A stretch of 64,000 bases of DNA from Haloarcula mannanilytica (lineage in GTDB: Archaea > Halobacteriota > Halobacteria > Halobacteriales > Haloarculaceae): assembly GCF_005406125.1 (NCBI RefSeq), contig NZ_BIXZ01000009.1, positions 80,435-144,434 on the forward strand, written 5' to 3'. Both the position numbers and the translations under genes were made by a program. The notes under the pieces were generated by a model. It worked only from the letters and a program-made list of their open reading frames with translations. It did not search any database and had not been told where the DNA came from. Positions 18,015-25,382 of this stretch are shown in pieces. Positions within the stretch are counted from its first letter, which is position 1. Every line of letters starts with the position of its first letter.

Positions 18015-18349
18015 TGCAACAGACGCTTTCCGGGTGTGCGTTCTGCGATTCACCGCCTGGGTCAGAGATGGGCGAGGCGCATACGTGGGGGAAAGACGAA
18101 CGGGTGACACACCCAATCTGTGTCGACTGTGCCGTCCAAGAGCGGCCGGATCCCGAGGAGCGCGACCACCACACCTGCGACGGGTGTGGGCTCGTCGTCG
18201 ACGCCCTCGCAGCGCTCACGCGCTTCCGTGTAGAACTCGGCCATCTCGAGGGGCCGCTGCAATTTTGCGAGCGATGTAGTCCCGGCGGACTTGCAACGTA
18301 CTGGACGCGCGACCTCGAGGAGCATCTTGTCCAAGAGGTCAGCAAATAA
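18014..18349 (+). CDS. Small protein with several CxxC zinc sites
   Basis: 111 aa. Three CxxC pairs (CAFC, CVDC, CDGC) and a fourth CERC near the C-terminus give eight cysteines, enough for two treble-clef or zinc-ribbon sites. Conserved-looking HTWGKDERVTHPICVDC and the CDGCGLVVD motif recall HNH-like zinc scaffolds, but I see no catalytic HNH triad. Coupled by overlap to the preceding acidic gene. Probably a protein- or nucleic-acid-binding zinc adaptor. Confidence 0.65.
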   Translation: MQQTLSGCAFCDSPPGSEMGEAHTWGKDERVTHPICVDCAVQERPDPEERDHHTCDGCGLVVDALAALTRFRVELGHLEGPLQFCERCSPGGLATYWTRDLEEHLVQEVSK

Positions 18350-18401
18350 AGAGGAGAGCGATGTCCGTACGTCACCCCCCGGAACAAGGGCTGAGCCCGT
18401 C

Positions 18402-18431
18402 ATTTAAATATTTGTAGCACGATGGTACTAC
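18402..18431 (+). promoter_or_regulatory. vapBC-like promoter with candidate RHH operator
   Basis: TATA-like TTTAAATA (about 18402-18410) is followed by an imperfect inverted repeat GTAGCAC-GATG-GTACTAC (18414-18431), which ends one base before the ATG at 18433. Its place between TATA and a leaderless start is typical of toxin-antitoxin autorepression. Confidence 0.5.
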
Positions 18432-18432
18432 C

Positions 18433-18765
18433 ATGAAATACGCGAGTGTCAGCGTCAAGTTCCCGGTCGAACTCGACACCGAAATCGAGCGATTCCTCGA
18501 TGAAACGGGGATCTACACGAATAAGAGCGAGTTCATCAAGGAGGCATGTCGGTCCCATCTCCGAGAACTCAATGACGACACGGCGATCGCCGCGCTTCGG
18601 CTAGAGCAACTGCTGGCGCAGGCCGAACAGAGCCGCCAGTCCGATAGCGATATCGACGCAGAGCTCTCGGCACTCGGGGAGAAAGTCGATGCGGACGACC
18701 TCGAACAGGCCGTCGAAGAGGCACGAAAGGAGACATCCGAGCAGGTGTACGGGTCTGACGCGTGA
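18433..18765 (+). CDS. Ribbon-helix-helix antitoxin (VapB-like)
   Basis: 110 aa. Residues 1-50 are a CopG/RHH DNA-binding domain: strand YASVSVKFPVELDTEIERFL, then TNKSEFIKEACRSHL. The rest is an acidic helical tail that would wrap the toxin. RHH antitoxins bind their own promoter and neutralise the toxin. The stop overlaps the GTG of the downstream PIN-domain gene by 4 nt (GTGA), the standard arrangement for VapBC pairs. Confidence 0.8.
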   Translation: MKYASVSVKFPVELDTEIERFLDETGIYTNKSEFIKEACRSHLRELNDDTAIAALRLEQLLAQAEQSRQSDSDIDAELSALGEKVDADDLEQAVEEARKETSEQVYGSDA

Positions 18766-19229
18766 AGATCCTCGATACGAATTTGTGGGTCTTCGGGACA
18801 CTGCGAACCAACGAGCAGGCCGCTGAATTGCTTGCTGAAATCGACCGCGGTGAGACAACGTCTGCTATCAACGCGTACATGGTCCAAGAAGCGCTGGCCG
18901 CATTCGACCGGACACAGAGTCTCTCTGCGGCGGACCGTGATACCGTCAAAACGAGGTTTCTGACGCGACTGACGCGAATGACAGGGCTCATCGAGGCGCC
19001 GTCGAGTCGTGATGTGAGCGACGCACTCCTGCGAGAGCAGCGATCAGCTCCGACCGTGCAGACGCTCGCTCGCGTCTGTGAGATCCAGCCGAAGGACGTT
19101 CCAATCCTCGTGCTAGCGTTTGAGCACCGTGACCGCGACCCGACGATTCTCACAAACGACAAATCCTTCGCCGAGCTGGAGCCAGCAGCGCACTCACTCC
19201 CTGAAATCACCATCGAACACGTTTCCTGA
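18762..19229 (+). CDS. PIN-domain ribonuclease toxin (VapC-like)
   Basis: 155 aa from GTG at 18762. The opening KILDTNLWVFG has the first PIN-domain Asp; NAYMVQEALAAF supplies the conserved Glu; DVPILVLAFEH and PTILTNDKSF contain the third and fourth acidic positions in shape (VPILVLA in place of the usual Asp-rich motif, and NDKSFAEL). PIN toxins cleave RNA in a Mg2+-dependent way. Length and gene coupling match VapC, although the third acidic motif looks unusual. Confidence 0.75.
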   Translation: MKILDTNLWVFGTLRTNEQAAELLAEIDRGETTSAINAYMVQEALAAFDRTQSLSAADRDTVKTRFLTRLTRMTGLIEAPSSRDVSDALLREQRSAPTVQTLARVCEIQPKDVPILVLAFEHRDRDPTILTNDKSFAELEPAAHSLPEITIEHVS

Positions 19230-19328
19230 AGGCGCCCAATCTCGCTACGGCAGCGCCTCTTCGACGACCATGTGATTGTTTGACTCGGACGCCATATATT
19301 GAAAGCGACGGCGGTATTCGGTATCGAT

Positions 19329-19685
19329 ATGGAGTGCCCTACGTGTGGCGGCCCTGTCACGATGGAAGTGGGGCCAGACCATCCACTCTCAGCATCAGTG
19401 GCGGATGCACTGCTTGCTGCTGACAAAGACGAGCAGTTCGTCGTCGCCCGAAATTGCTGGGCGTGTGGATGGAGTGAGGAGCGGTCGGTGTCCATCGACT
19501 CGATCGAGACAACCGAGGGAGACACCCACGCTGTCGAGCGAGCCGCGCTTCTCGACGACATTATGAGCGAGGCGACGGCGATTGACGACCTCACGACGCT
19601 CAAAGACGCCCTCGCTGAGGTTCGCCGTCAGCGTCGTCTCACGACTGATGGGGCCGACTTAACTGACAACGTCGACAGTGGATAG
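19329..19685 (+). CDS. Small zinc-ribbon hypothetical protein
   Basis: 118 aa from the ATG at 19329, which lies about 30 nt after TATATATT-like sequence and is preferred over a TTG at 19299. The N-terminus carries CPTCGG and NCWACGW, a four-Cys zinc ribbon similar to those of HTH-less archaeal zinc adaptors. The C-terminal half is helical and charged (ALLDDIMSEATAIDDLTTLKDALAEVRRQRR). Nine nt separate it from the next gene. No known function. Confidence 0.65.
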   Translation: MECPTCGGPVTMEVGPDHPLSASVADALLAADKDEQFVVARNCWACGWSEERSVSIDSIETTEGDTHAVERAALLDDIMSEATAIDDLTTLKDALAEVRRQRRLTTDGADLTDNVDSG

Positions 19686-19694
19686 GTACTACCC

Positions 19695-20024
19695 ATGACC
19701 GAGACCGACGCGCTCTACGAGGTTCGAGAACAGACGGGGAATCCAGCCTACGCGTCGGTCGACGACGTGATCACACTTGTCCTTGAGCGAGCACGGGACC
19801 CGCGTGAGAACCACCACAACGCACACTTCGACGAGGCGATGGCTGCTGTCGTTGATCGATATGGTGCAGAGGCGGTCAGAACTGTCATCCATCGTGTGCT
19901 CGTTGAGCACTATCCGTTTCGGACAGCCACGGTCAACCTCGATATGCGCAATTTCGATGGTGTTCGGATCGGCACGACGGCTGTCTGGACCCTTCGGGAG
20001 TTGAACGCGCAGGGAGACGACTGA
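19695..20024 (+). CDS. Small hypothetical protein
   Basis: 109 aa, co-directional with the zinc-ribbon gene 9 nt upstream. Contains ASVDDVITLVLERARDPRENHHNAHFDEAMAAVVDRY as two helices, followed by HRVLVEHYPFRTATVNLDMRNF. Two His residues in NHHNAHF are notable but make no recognised metal motif. Function unknown. Confidence 0.65.
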   Translation: MTETDALYEVREQTGNPAYASVDDVITLVLERARDPRENHHNAHFDEAMAAVVDRYGAEAVRTVIHRVLVEHYPFRTATVNLDMRNFDGVRIGTTAVWTLRELNAQGDD

Positions 20025-20537
20025 GACGCGTCTCGTGAAAGCCCTCGGCCGCTCGGCATCCCGCGCCCCACGCTGCGCTCCTCGTTCCTCCGGTGCTAGC
20101 GGGGTCGGGGGACGACCGAGGCGGCCTCGCCCTTTCTGAGTCCGCCAGGATGTCGGCTGTGTCACTAACCGTCGGTCCCGGTTGACCAGTGGTTCTCTCC
20201 GGCTCGCCCCCCGCGCCGCGTTCCGCCCTCCGCGTCGCTCGCGACCGACCATTCCGGGCGTGCGGGCGCTCTCCGCACCGCCCGCGCCCGTTCCGGGCTA
20301 AAATGGATGTGCCCTCGGCGCCAGCGGGTATCCCCGTCGGTTGCGCCCCTTGCGGGCTTTCGCGTTCCAGGGCTTGGTGCCGCCTGCGCTGTCGCGCGCC
20401 ACACCACGGCGCGCGTTCTCGGCGACAGTCGCCCTGGACACGGACCCGCACATCGGGCCGGACACGAGCGGGCATATCCCGCTGGCCGCTCGCTCCGGGC
20501 GGGTCGGCGCGCGGTGCTGGATGGTCGTCCGCCTCGG

Positions 20538-20592
20538 GCGCGCTCTCGCTCGCGCCCACAGGGCGCTCGCGAAGGCGCGAGCGAGAGCGCGC
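20538..20592. repeat. 19-bp perfect inverted repeat
   Basis: GCGCGCTCTCGCTCGCGCC (20538-20556) and its exact reverse complement (20574-20592) are separated by 17 nt. This is the strongest hairpin in the GC-rich region. Confidence 0.85.
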
Positions 20593-20626
20593 AGACGAGT
20601 CTGTCGGTCGTTGTCGTCGAGGAAAT

Positions 20627-20648
20627 CCGCGATGTTGTAGCATCGCGG
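20627..20648. repeat. Hairpin CCGCGATG / CATCGCGG
   Basis: Perfect 8-bp stem with a 6-nt loop about 40 nt before the OB-fold gene start. Confidence 0.7.
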
Positions 20649-20687
20649 TGTCGGGCGCGTGAGCGCCTTCAGGTCTACGTGAGACCA

Positions 20688-21554
20688 ATGTCAAGTAACA
20701 ACGCCACCAGTAATGTAGTTTCGGTCGATGAACAGGCTTTCGAGAAACACGAAGAAACGCAGGTCGACGAGGACGGATTCGAGGTCGTCGACGAGACGCC
20801 GGAGTTCCGGGCGACGGTCGACATGGAAGTGCAGGCAAAAGTCGATTCCAACCACCCAGATGCGCGGGTCGAAGAAGGCCCGGATCACCTGTACGGGAAG
20901 ACCCTCGAACAGGAAGAGCGCATCGAGGCACGGGAGGCCGAGTTGGAGCACATCAGTGCCCAGGCGGAACTCAGTGAGCAGGAGGGACGCGCGAAGCGGA
21001 CGCGGGAGGTCGTCGTCGAGCAGTGTGGCCGAGACAAGCCCGAACCGGTGGAGCGCACAGATCCCCGAGAGAAGCTGACGCAGGAGGAACTCGCGGCGGT
21101 CAACGAGCAAGCAATGCGGATCAGCGACGAAGTGCAGGGTGGCTGGTCGAGAGCAGTTGTCGCGAAGCAGCTGGCCGAGAAGGTGCAGCGCGGCCAGGAC
21201 GTGACGAAGGCGGTGCTGGAGACGTTGGAGGAGCAGAAGGCGGTCCCCGGTGCAATCGTGCCCATCGCGGATGTGCCGGACATCCCGGTCGGTGAGGTGA
21301 CGGTCCAGGGTGAAATCACTGAGCTCTGGACTCCAAGTGACAACTCAATTCAACAAGTCGGGCTCATCGAAGACGAGAGCGGGCGAACGAAATTCACGGT
21401 CTGGGAGAAGAGCGGGAAAACGGTGGTTCGAGAGGGGCAGACGGTCAGATTCAGAGCGGTCAAGAAGAACTGGTACCAAGGTCGGTGCAGTCTCGCCATC
21501 ACGGGCTGGAGCAGGATCGAGTTCCCGGAGCGCGGTCGGTGGTGGGAAGAATAG
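20688..21554 (+). CDS. OB-fold DNA-binding protein (RPA/SSB-like)
   Basis: 288 aa from the ATG at 20688. The first 150 residues are acidic and coiled (KTLEQEERIEAREAELEHISAQAEL). The middle is a helical DNA-binding-like domain, and residues about 195-280 form an OB fold (EVTVQGEITELWTPSDNSI, GRTKFTVWEKSG, VREGQTVRFRAVKKNWY, RCSLAITGWSRIEF), as in archaeal RPA. It would bind single-stranded DNA during replication or transfer of the element, fitting the nearby primase-polymerase-like gene. A T-rich run just after the stop (CTTCTTTTTTG) looks like a terminator. Confidence 0.8.
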   Translation: MSSNNATSNVVSVDEQAFEKHEETQVDEDGFEVVDETPEFRATVDMEVQAKVDSNHPDARVEEGPDHLYGKTLEQEERIEAREAELEHISAQAELSEQEGRAKRTREVVVEQCGRDKPEPVERTDPREKLTQEELAAVNEQAMRISDEVQGGWSRAVVAKQLAEKVQRGQDVTKAVLETLEEQKAVPGAIVPIADVPDIPVGEVTVQGEITELWTPSDNSIQQVGLIEDESGRTKFTVWEKSGKTVVREGQTVRFRAVKKNWYQGRCSLAITGWSRIEFPERGRWWEE

Positions 21555-21773
21555 CCAGTTAGCGCAGCCTTCTTTTTTGCTGTGTGCCGGACCGACCCAG
21601 ACCCCGCCACCCCACCCTCCGCTCCCGGCCTCCCGCTGGTCGGCCGGCAGCCACGACCGGGCTCCCACGCTTGAGAGGAGCGCAGTGAGACGGCTGTCCA
21701 GGGTTGAGAGAGAGGGGGTTTGTGTGTACCCAGAGGGGCAGGGGGGGACACAGACAACGTGCCCTGAGCAACG

Positions 21774-22256
21774 ATGTCCAAGGAACATACTTTCACAGCC
21801 CGCGAACGGCTTCGCATTCACCTCCGCGAAGCTCACCGGACGACCGGCTCACCGATCGTCGAAGTACAGTTAGCCGCCGCACTGGACGCCTGGAAAGACC
21901 TACCGCCGATGCACCTGCAGGAGGGGATCTCGGTCAGAGACTACGCAGGACACCTAACACCACCAGACACTGAATGGGCTCGACGGGTCGGGACACAGGA
22001 GATGCACAACGTCTCCGAACGCGCCCATAACGGTCCCGAGCGTTCCGGTGAGGACCAAGAGGGCAAGCAAGACCAAAAACGGCCACAGTTCGTCGGCCAT
22101 CTCAGTCTCGAAGGTGGGAGTCTTCGACCCGGACCAGTTGGAGGGACGGGAACGGTGCGAAGGGAATTTTCTCCTCAACGAGGTCTTCGAGTGGGATTGC
22201 AGCTTCCCGGTCGCCCCATCTCGGGATGTGCTGTTCGAGCACATCGAGTGGAGTAA
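21774..22256 (+). CDS. Doubtful open frame; only the first ~70 codons look coding
   Basis: The frame starts MSKEHTFTARERLRIHLREAH and stays protein-like to about residue 75 (VQLAAALDAWKDLP, ISVRDYAGHL), then becomes Gly/Pro/Arg-rich where it runs antisense to the minus-strand genes beginning at 21954. It may be a real small gene whose 3' end was replaced when the minus-strand operon was inserted, or a chance frame. No family recognised. Confidence 0.25.
   Translation: MSKEHTFTARERLRIHLREAHRTTGSPIVEVQLAAALDAWKDLPPMHLQEGISVRDYAGHLTPPDTEWARRVGTQEMHNVSERAHNGPERSGEDQEGKQDQKRPQFVGHLSLEGGSLRPGPVGGTGTVRREFSPQRGLRVGLQLPGRPISGCAVRAHRVE
21954..22100 (-). CDS. Small single-helix membrane protein, last gene of a four-gene operon
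   Basis: 48 aa from MADELWPFLVLLALLVL; the ATG lies one base after the stop of the 152-aa gene. One strong transmembrane helix (LWPFLVLLALLVLTGTLGTVMGAF) with a short Cys-containing tail. Spacing is the main reason to accept it; a membrane effector or anchor for the operon is possible. Confidence 0.5.
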   Translation of the reverse strand: MADELWPFLVLLALLVLTGTLGTVMGAFGDVVHLLCPDPSSPFSVWWC

Positions 22257-22560
22257 CTACGATGATCTCGTCGTCATCCGGGTACTTCGGAGTCTTGTCG
22301 GCCAGCGTGTCCCCGTCCTCAAACTCCCACTCGTCGAGTTCGAGTCCAGGAATGTTTATGACGACCAAGGCGATCGGTTCGTCGGCCTCAGTATCGTGGA
22401 CGATATCGCCGTAGATGAAATCCGGGTCTTCCTCCTCATCGTCCAGTTCAAGTTCCAAGGCCATATCGAGTGACCGTTGGAGTGGTTCCTCGCGTCCCGG
22501 AGGCTGCCATTGTTCTTCGTCGGTACGTCCGTCAGGTGGTCCGCCGCCTTTGCGTGGCAT
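22102..22560 (-). CDS. Acidic hypothetical protein of the 22-23 kb operon
   Basis: 152 aa. A disordered Gly/Pro/Gln head is followed by an extremely acidic stretch (LELELDDEEEDPDF) and then a compact beta-containing domain (PIALVVINIPGLELDEWEFEDGD, DEIIVVTPLDVLEQHI). It begins on the stop of the 262-aa gene (TAATG, one-base overlap), so both are translated together. No motif recognised. Confidence 0.65.
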   Translation of the reverse strand: MPRKGGGPPDGRTDEEQWQPPGREEPLQRSLDMALELELDDEEEDPDFIYGDIVHDTEADEPIALVVINIPGLELDEWEFEDGDTLADKTPKYPDDDEIIVVTPLDVLEQHIPRWGDREAAIPLEDLVEEKIPFAPFPSLQLVRVEDSHLRD

Positions 22561-23348
22561 TAGTTGGTCACCATGAATTCGTCAAGAGCAGTTTGCGAGC
22601 TGTGCAGGGCCTCGATCCTCCAGTTGATGGTCTCGGTCAACCGCTCGGCATCGTGTTCCCCGTTCGGTTGCCTGCTCTCGTCCAAGATCGACGTCTTCCC
22701 GGAGAAGGCAACAACCTCGTCTGGGGCGTGGAGGAGATGTTCGTGTGAGACCCGACCGTTGAGGTAAATCCGATCCGGGCCGAGTGTTTCGACCAGGGCC
22801 TCTAGGTCATCCCAGAGGTTGAACTTCGAGTTGTACTCGGTCCCGTCAAACGCACACGACTTCGTGCCGAAGACCTCGAGCAGCTCCCGGCAGTGCTCGT
22901 AGTGCCACGGTTCCCACCCCACGATGATGGGATAGAGTTCGACGTCGAGTTCGGCATCCTCAACCATACGGTAGAGCGCCTTCTGCCCCTCGACCGATCG
23001 CTCAATCTCGCTCAGGAGTTCGCGACGGTCCATATCGTCGCTGTCCATGACCCAGCGGTCGCCTGGGAAGTAGACGTCGACGATCCCGTCCAGTTCCTGT
23101 AGCCGCTCGAACTCGTCCTCAGGAGTACGACCGACCAGGAACTCGTTCTGCTCCATCGAGTTGATGATGAGCATCTGGTCGGGATGCATGAACGCCTCTC
23201 GTGGTTGGTTTACGAACCAAATCGACCGGCGGAACGGTGCTTGGAGGGCCGGGAACTCCTCGACGTTGTAGCCGAAGAGGCGTCTATCGGTGGAAGCTCC
23301 AGGTTTGGTCTTCGGTACGAACTCGTGCGGGAATCGGTCGCCGGGCAT
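22560..23348 (-). CDS. Hypothetical TIM-barrel-like protein (possible distant TGT/DpdA relative)
   Basis: 262 aa, first gene of the minus-strand operon. Visible segments alternate strands and helices: GIVDVYFPGDRWVMDSDDMDR, ELYPIIVGWEPWHYEHCRELLEVFG, CAFDGTEY, LGPDRIYLNGRVSHEHLL, EVVAFSGKTS. The repeated strand-loop-helix order and Asp-rich second loop suggest a barrel like that of tRNA-guanine transglycosylases and their DNA-modifying DpdA relatives, but I see no TGT zinc site. The family link is a weak guess; the gene itself is secure. A 206-nt intergenic region separates it from the divergent CARF-like gene. Confidence 0.65.
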   Translation of the reverse strand: MPGDRFPHEFVPKTKPGASTDRRLFGYNVEEFPALQAPFRRSIWFVNQPREAFMHPDQMLIINSMEQNEFLVGRTPEDEFERLQELDGIVDVYFPGDRWVMDSDDMDRRELLSEIERSVEGQKALYRMVEDAELDVELYPIIVGWEPWHYEHCRELLEVFGTKSCAFDGTEYNSKFNLWDDLEALVETLGPDRIYLNGRVSHEHLLHAPDEVVAFSGKTSILDESRQPNGEHDAERLTETINWRIEALHSSQTALDEFMVTN

Positions 23349-23554
23349 GTCGGATCTCTCAGGCGCGGTTGTGTCTCGGTGGCGCCTGTCGTGACACTAC
23401 TCACCGCACAGGGATAAGTCTTGTTTGCTTTTATTCGCACAATATCTATTTCTTAGGCTTGCCAAAACACATACTGCCCAAAGGGATTATAATTCGTCCC
23501 ACATTCGAAGCGTATAACGAAGGTCTTTAGCCTAAACCGCAGACAGAGGGAACT

Positions 23555-24463
23555 ATGACCGAACGAGTCCATATTATCCCAGTTGGATTCGACTTCGAGC
23601 GTCTCATCTACCCAATTTCGCAGGGACAGATGGAGGCCGACCGAGTCGTGCTCATCACGCACGAAGGCGATCCAGACGATGAGGCAACGAGTAAGGCCGC
23701 GCAACTCGCATCGAATATGACTCGCCGATTGGAAGATTCGTTCAAACTGATTGACGTCGAGGTCCAGCGCGAATCCATCGAAATCGAGGGCATGTTTGAC
23801 TATGAGACCCTCTATCCGATGGCGTACGACTACATCCTCGACGAACTGAAGGCTGATAACGAGGTTTTTGTCAACATCTCTTCGATGCCTCGCACGGTCG
23901 CCTTCGCCTTCGCTACTGCGGCCGACTCGATAATCGCCGAGTTCCAGGAGGATATGGATGAGATTCGAGACCGGCTCCACACCTACTACGTCTCGCCGGA
24001 GGAATATCTCGTGCACCGGATGATGGAGGTTCTGGAGAACGCCGCGGACACGCTCGATGATCTGAAGCAGTACGAGGATCTGACCGTGCACAGCCAGTAC
24101 GAGGAGATCGTGCAGCTTCTCGACCGAATCAACGAAAGCGGTGTGACGGAGGGTGCCCGAGACCTCGACGGGCAGATGTACGTCGAGTTCCCGTCGTCGC
24201 CTGGCAGTGACGTTGAGGATTTCGAGAAAACCATTCTGAACTTCCTTTTTGGGAAGGATCCGATTGCGTCGACATCTGCGCTCGCCGAACAGCTGGCTGA
24301 AGAAGAGGGTGAGGAGTACGACGAGTCGTTCCGCAGCCGCGTCCAGTACAACGTCTCGAAACTCGACGAAAAGGGGTATGTGGACCGCGAGAAGGTCGGA
24401 AATAGTCTTGAAACGCAGCTCTCGACGATGGGGCGGATGTGGGTGGAAACTCACCGAGGATGA
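23555..24463 (+). CDS. CARF-like/winged-helix regulator (HFX_2341/DUF6293-like)
   Basis: 302 aa. It opens RVHIIPVGFDFERLIYP, the start of the HFX_2341 (DUF6293) family, whose N-terminal domain has the Rossmann-like CARF fold; VFVNISSMPRTVAFAFATAA matches the ligand-loop strand in this fold (N-x-S-x-x-x). Residues about 225-300 form a winged helix (STSALAEQLAEEEG, RVQYNVSKLDEKGYVDRE). CARF proteins bind cyclic oligonucleotides or other ligands in CRISPR and related systems. No CRISPR array or cas gene is visible here. It is divergent from the 22-23 kb operon, so may regulate it. Confidence 0.8.
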   Translation: MTERVHIIPVGFDFERLIYPISQGQMEADRVVLITHEGDPDDEATSKAAQLASNMTRRLEDSFKLIDVEVQRESIEIEGMFDYETLYPMAYDYILDELKADNEVFVNISSMPRTVAFAFATAADSIIAEFQEDMDEIRDRLHTYYVSPEEYLVHRMMEVLENAADTLDDLKQYEDLTVHSQYEEIVQLLDRINESGVTEGARDLDGQMYVEFPSSPGSDVEDFEKTILNFLFGKDPIASTSALAEQLAEEEGEEYDESFRSRVQYNVSKLDEKGYVDREKVGNSLETQLSTMGRMWVETHRG

Positions 24464-24600
24464 ACTGGCTCCTCGCATAATGGACACTCCGCGTAGACCG
24501 CTCGGTGGTCGTCCTTCTCGTACTCGATGAGGAGCATACCTGCGGGTATCTCGGTGTCGCAAGCCGGACAGGTTCCGAGGATCGATTGTTCCGACGACAT
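24451..24600 (-). CDS. Small zinc-ribbon protein (DUF7837-like)
   Basis: 49 aa from MSSEQSILGTCPACDTEI, with CPAC and CPLC forming a zinc ribbon and LLIEYEKDDHRAVYAECP between them. I recognise this layout in tiny haloarchaeal zinc proteins. An upstream in-frame start gives an unlikely Arg-rich extension and is rejected. Its 3' end overlaps the end of the convergent CARF-like gene by 13 nt. Confidence 0.7.
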   Translation of the reverse strand: MSSEQSILGTCPACDTEIPAGMLLIEYEKDDHRAVYAECPLCEEPVHPR

Positions 24601-24716
24601 GGGGGATGGAGCGCTGGAGCGTGTGACACTGTATTCCAGGCTCCAAGTGTAATAACGGAGTATACGTTCAAAAGTTCGATCCAAGCGAAGTGAAAGTGGA
24701 ACCCGGAACAAGACCT

Positions 24717-25148
24717 ATGCTGGAACGGTCTGATTATCCGACAGTGTTCGACGACCTCCATCAGACCATCAACAAGATCCGAGGTGACTTCTCCGGTAAC
24801 AAAGACACCTCGATCGCTGTGGGTCGGGAGGCCGTTCTAGAGAACCTCGAATGGATCTACAGTGGCGTGTGCCTGCTACTCCTCTTTGGCGTGCTGAAGT
24901 TCAAGGACGCCGTCCTGCTCGCCGTCTACGGTGGCACACCATTCGTTCTCGACTCAGGCCTCTTCCTGCAATCCGTCCCGTTGCTCAGTCGTGTGCTGCC
25001 GCGTGTGACGATGTTGATAGAGCTCGGGATGGAGTTCGGGGCTGTAACCGTCGGGATCTCCCTTGGCGCCGTCTACGGCATCTACAGACTCATTGGCGCG
25101 GTGAGGATGGGCGTGCCGTACTACGCAGCACTGAAGCGGGACGATTAG
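24717..25148 (+). CDS. Membrane protein with about three or four helices
   Basis: 143 aa from MLERSDYPTVFDDLH (a GTG at 24690 would add nine residues). A soluble N-terminal part is followed by helices IYSGVCLLLLFGVL, AVLLAVYGGTPFVL, and FGAVTVGISLGAVYGIYRLI, and a basic end. TATA-like and AT-rich sequence lies before it. I do not recognise the family; it stands alone between the CARF-like gene and TFB. Confidence 0.6.
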   Translation: MLERSDYPTVFDDLHQTINKIRGDFSGNKDTSIAVGREAVLENLEWIYSGVCLLLLFGVLKFKDAVLLAVYGGTPFVLDSGLFLQSVPLLSRVLPRVTMLIELGMEFGAVTVGISLGAVYGIYRLIGAVRMGVPYYAALKRDD

Positions 25149-25165
25149 TCCTGTCCTATCATGTC

Positions 25166-25318
25166 CTATAGGAAAGGACTCGATCTGATGTACAGGAGGT
25201 TTAGTGACATTTCGTCGTAGCCCCAGTCGAGGACCTCGTTCCACTTCTTGCCGTTCTTACGGCAGGTGTCGAAGTTCACCCGACTCCCTGTGTAGGCACT
25301 TCAGTTCTGCATAGAGTC
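25166..25318 (-). pseudogene. Remnant of a small gene with a frame change
   Basis: On the minus strand one frame reads LYAELKCLHRESG and the next continues VNFDTCRKNGKKWNEVLDWG then YDEMSLNLLYIRSSPFL and a stop at 25166-25168. Joined across a frameshift near 25275 they make a plausible basic peptide, but neither frame alone is an intact gene. Likely decayed. Confidence 0.35.
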
Positions 25319-25324
25319 TATTGT

Positions 25325-25343
25325 CCCCTCAATGGGTGAGGGG
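25325..25343 (+). promoter_or_regulatory. Leader hairpin copy 2 (before tfb)
   Basis: Perfect stem CCCCTC (25325-25330) with GAGGGG (25338-25343) and loop AATGGGT, 39 nt before the ATG of the TFB gene. The loop matches copies 6 and 7 (GATGGGT, GGAATGGGT). Confidence 0.6.
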
Positions 25344-25382
25344 CTCGCTGTACTGGCGAGTATCCTGAACACGGTGAGAACG

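Larger units (their letters stand above)
20025..20687. other. GC-rich, hairpin-dense non-coding region
   Basis: 663 nt that are visibly richer in G+C than the flanking genes and full of short palindromes. Open frames exist on both strands but they are Arg/Pro/Ser-rich, unlike the acidic proteins around them, and look like by-products of composition. It contains a 19-bp perfect hairpin and a smaller one near the 3' end. It precedes a DNA-binding OB-fold gene. A role as an origin, oriT or long leader is possible but unproven. Confidence 0.6.

Noticed and set aside
19933..20931. Minus-strand frame of 332 codons across the GC-rich region
   Set aside because: Arg/Pro/Ser-rich, no motif, overlaps two plus-strand genes and is unlike the acidic proteome.
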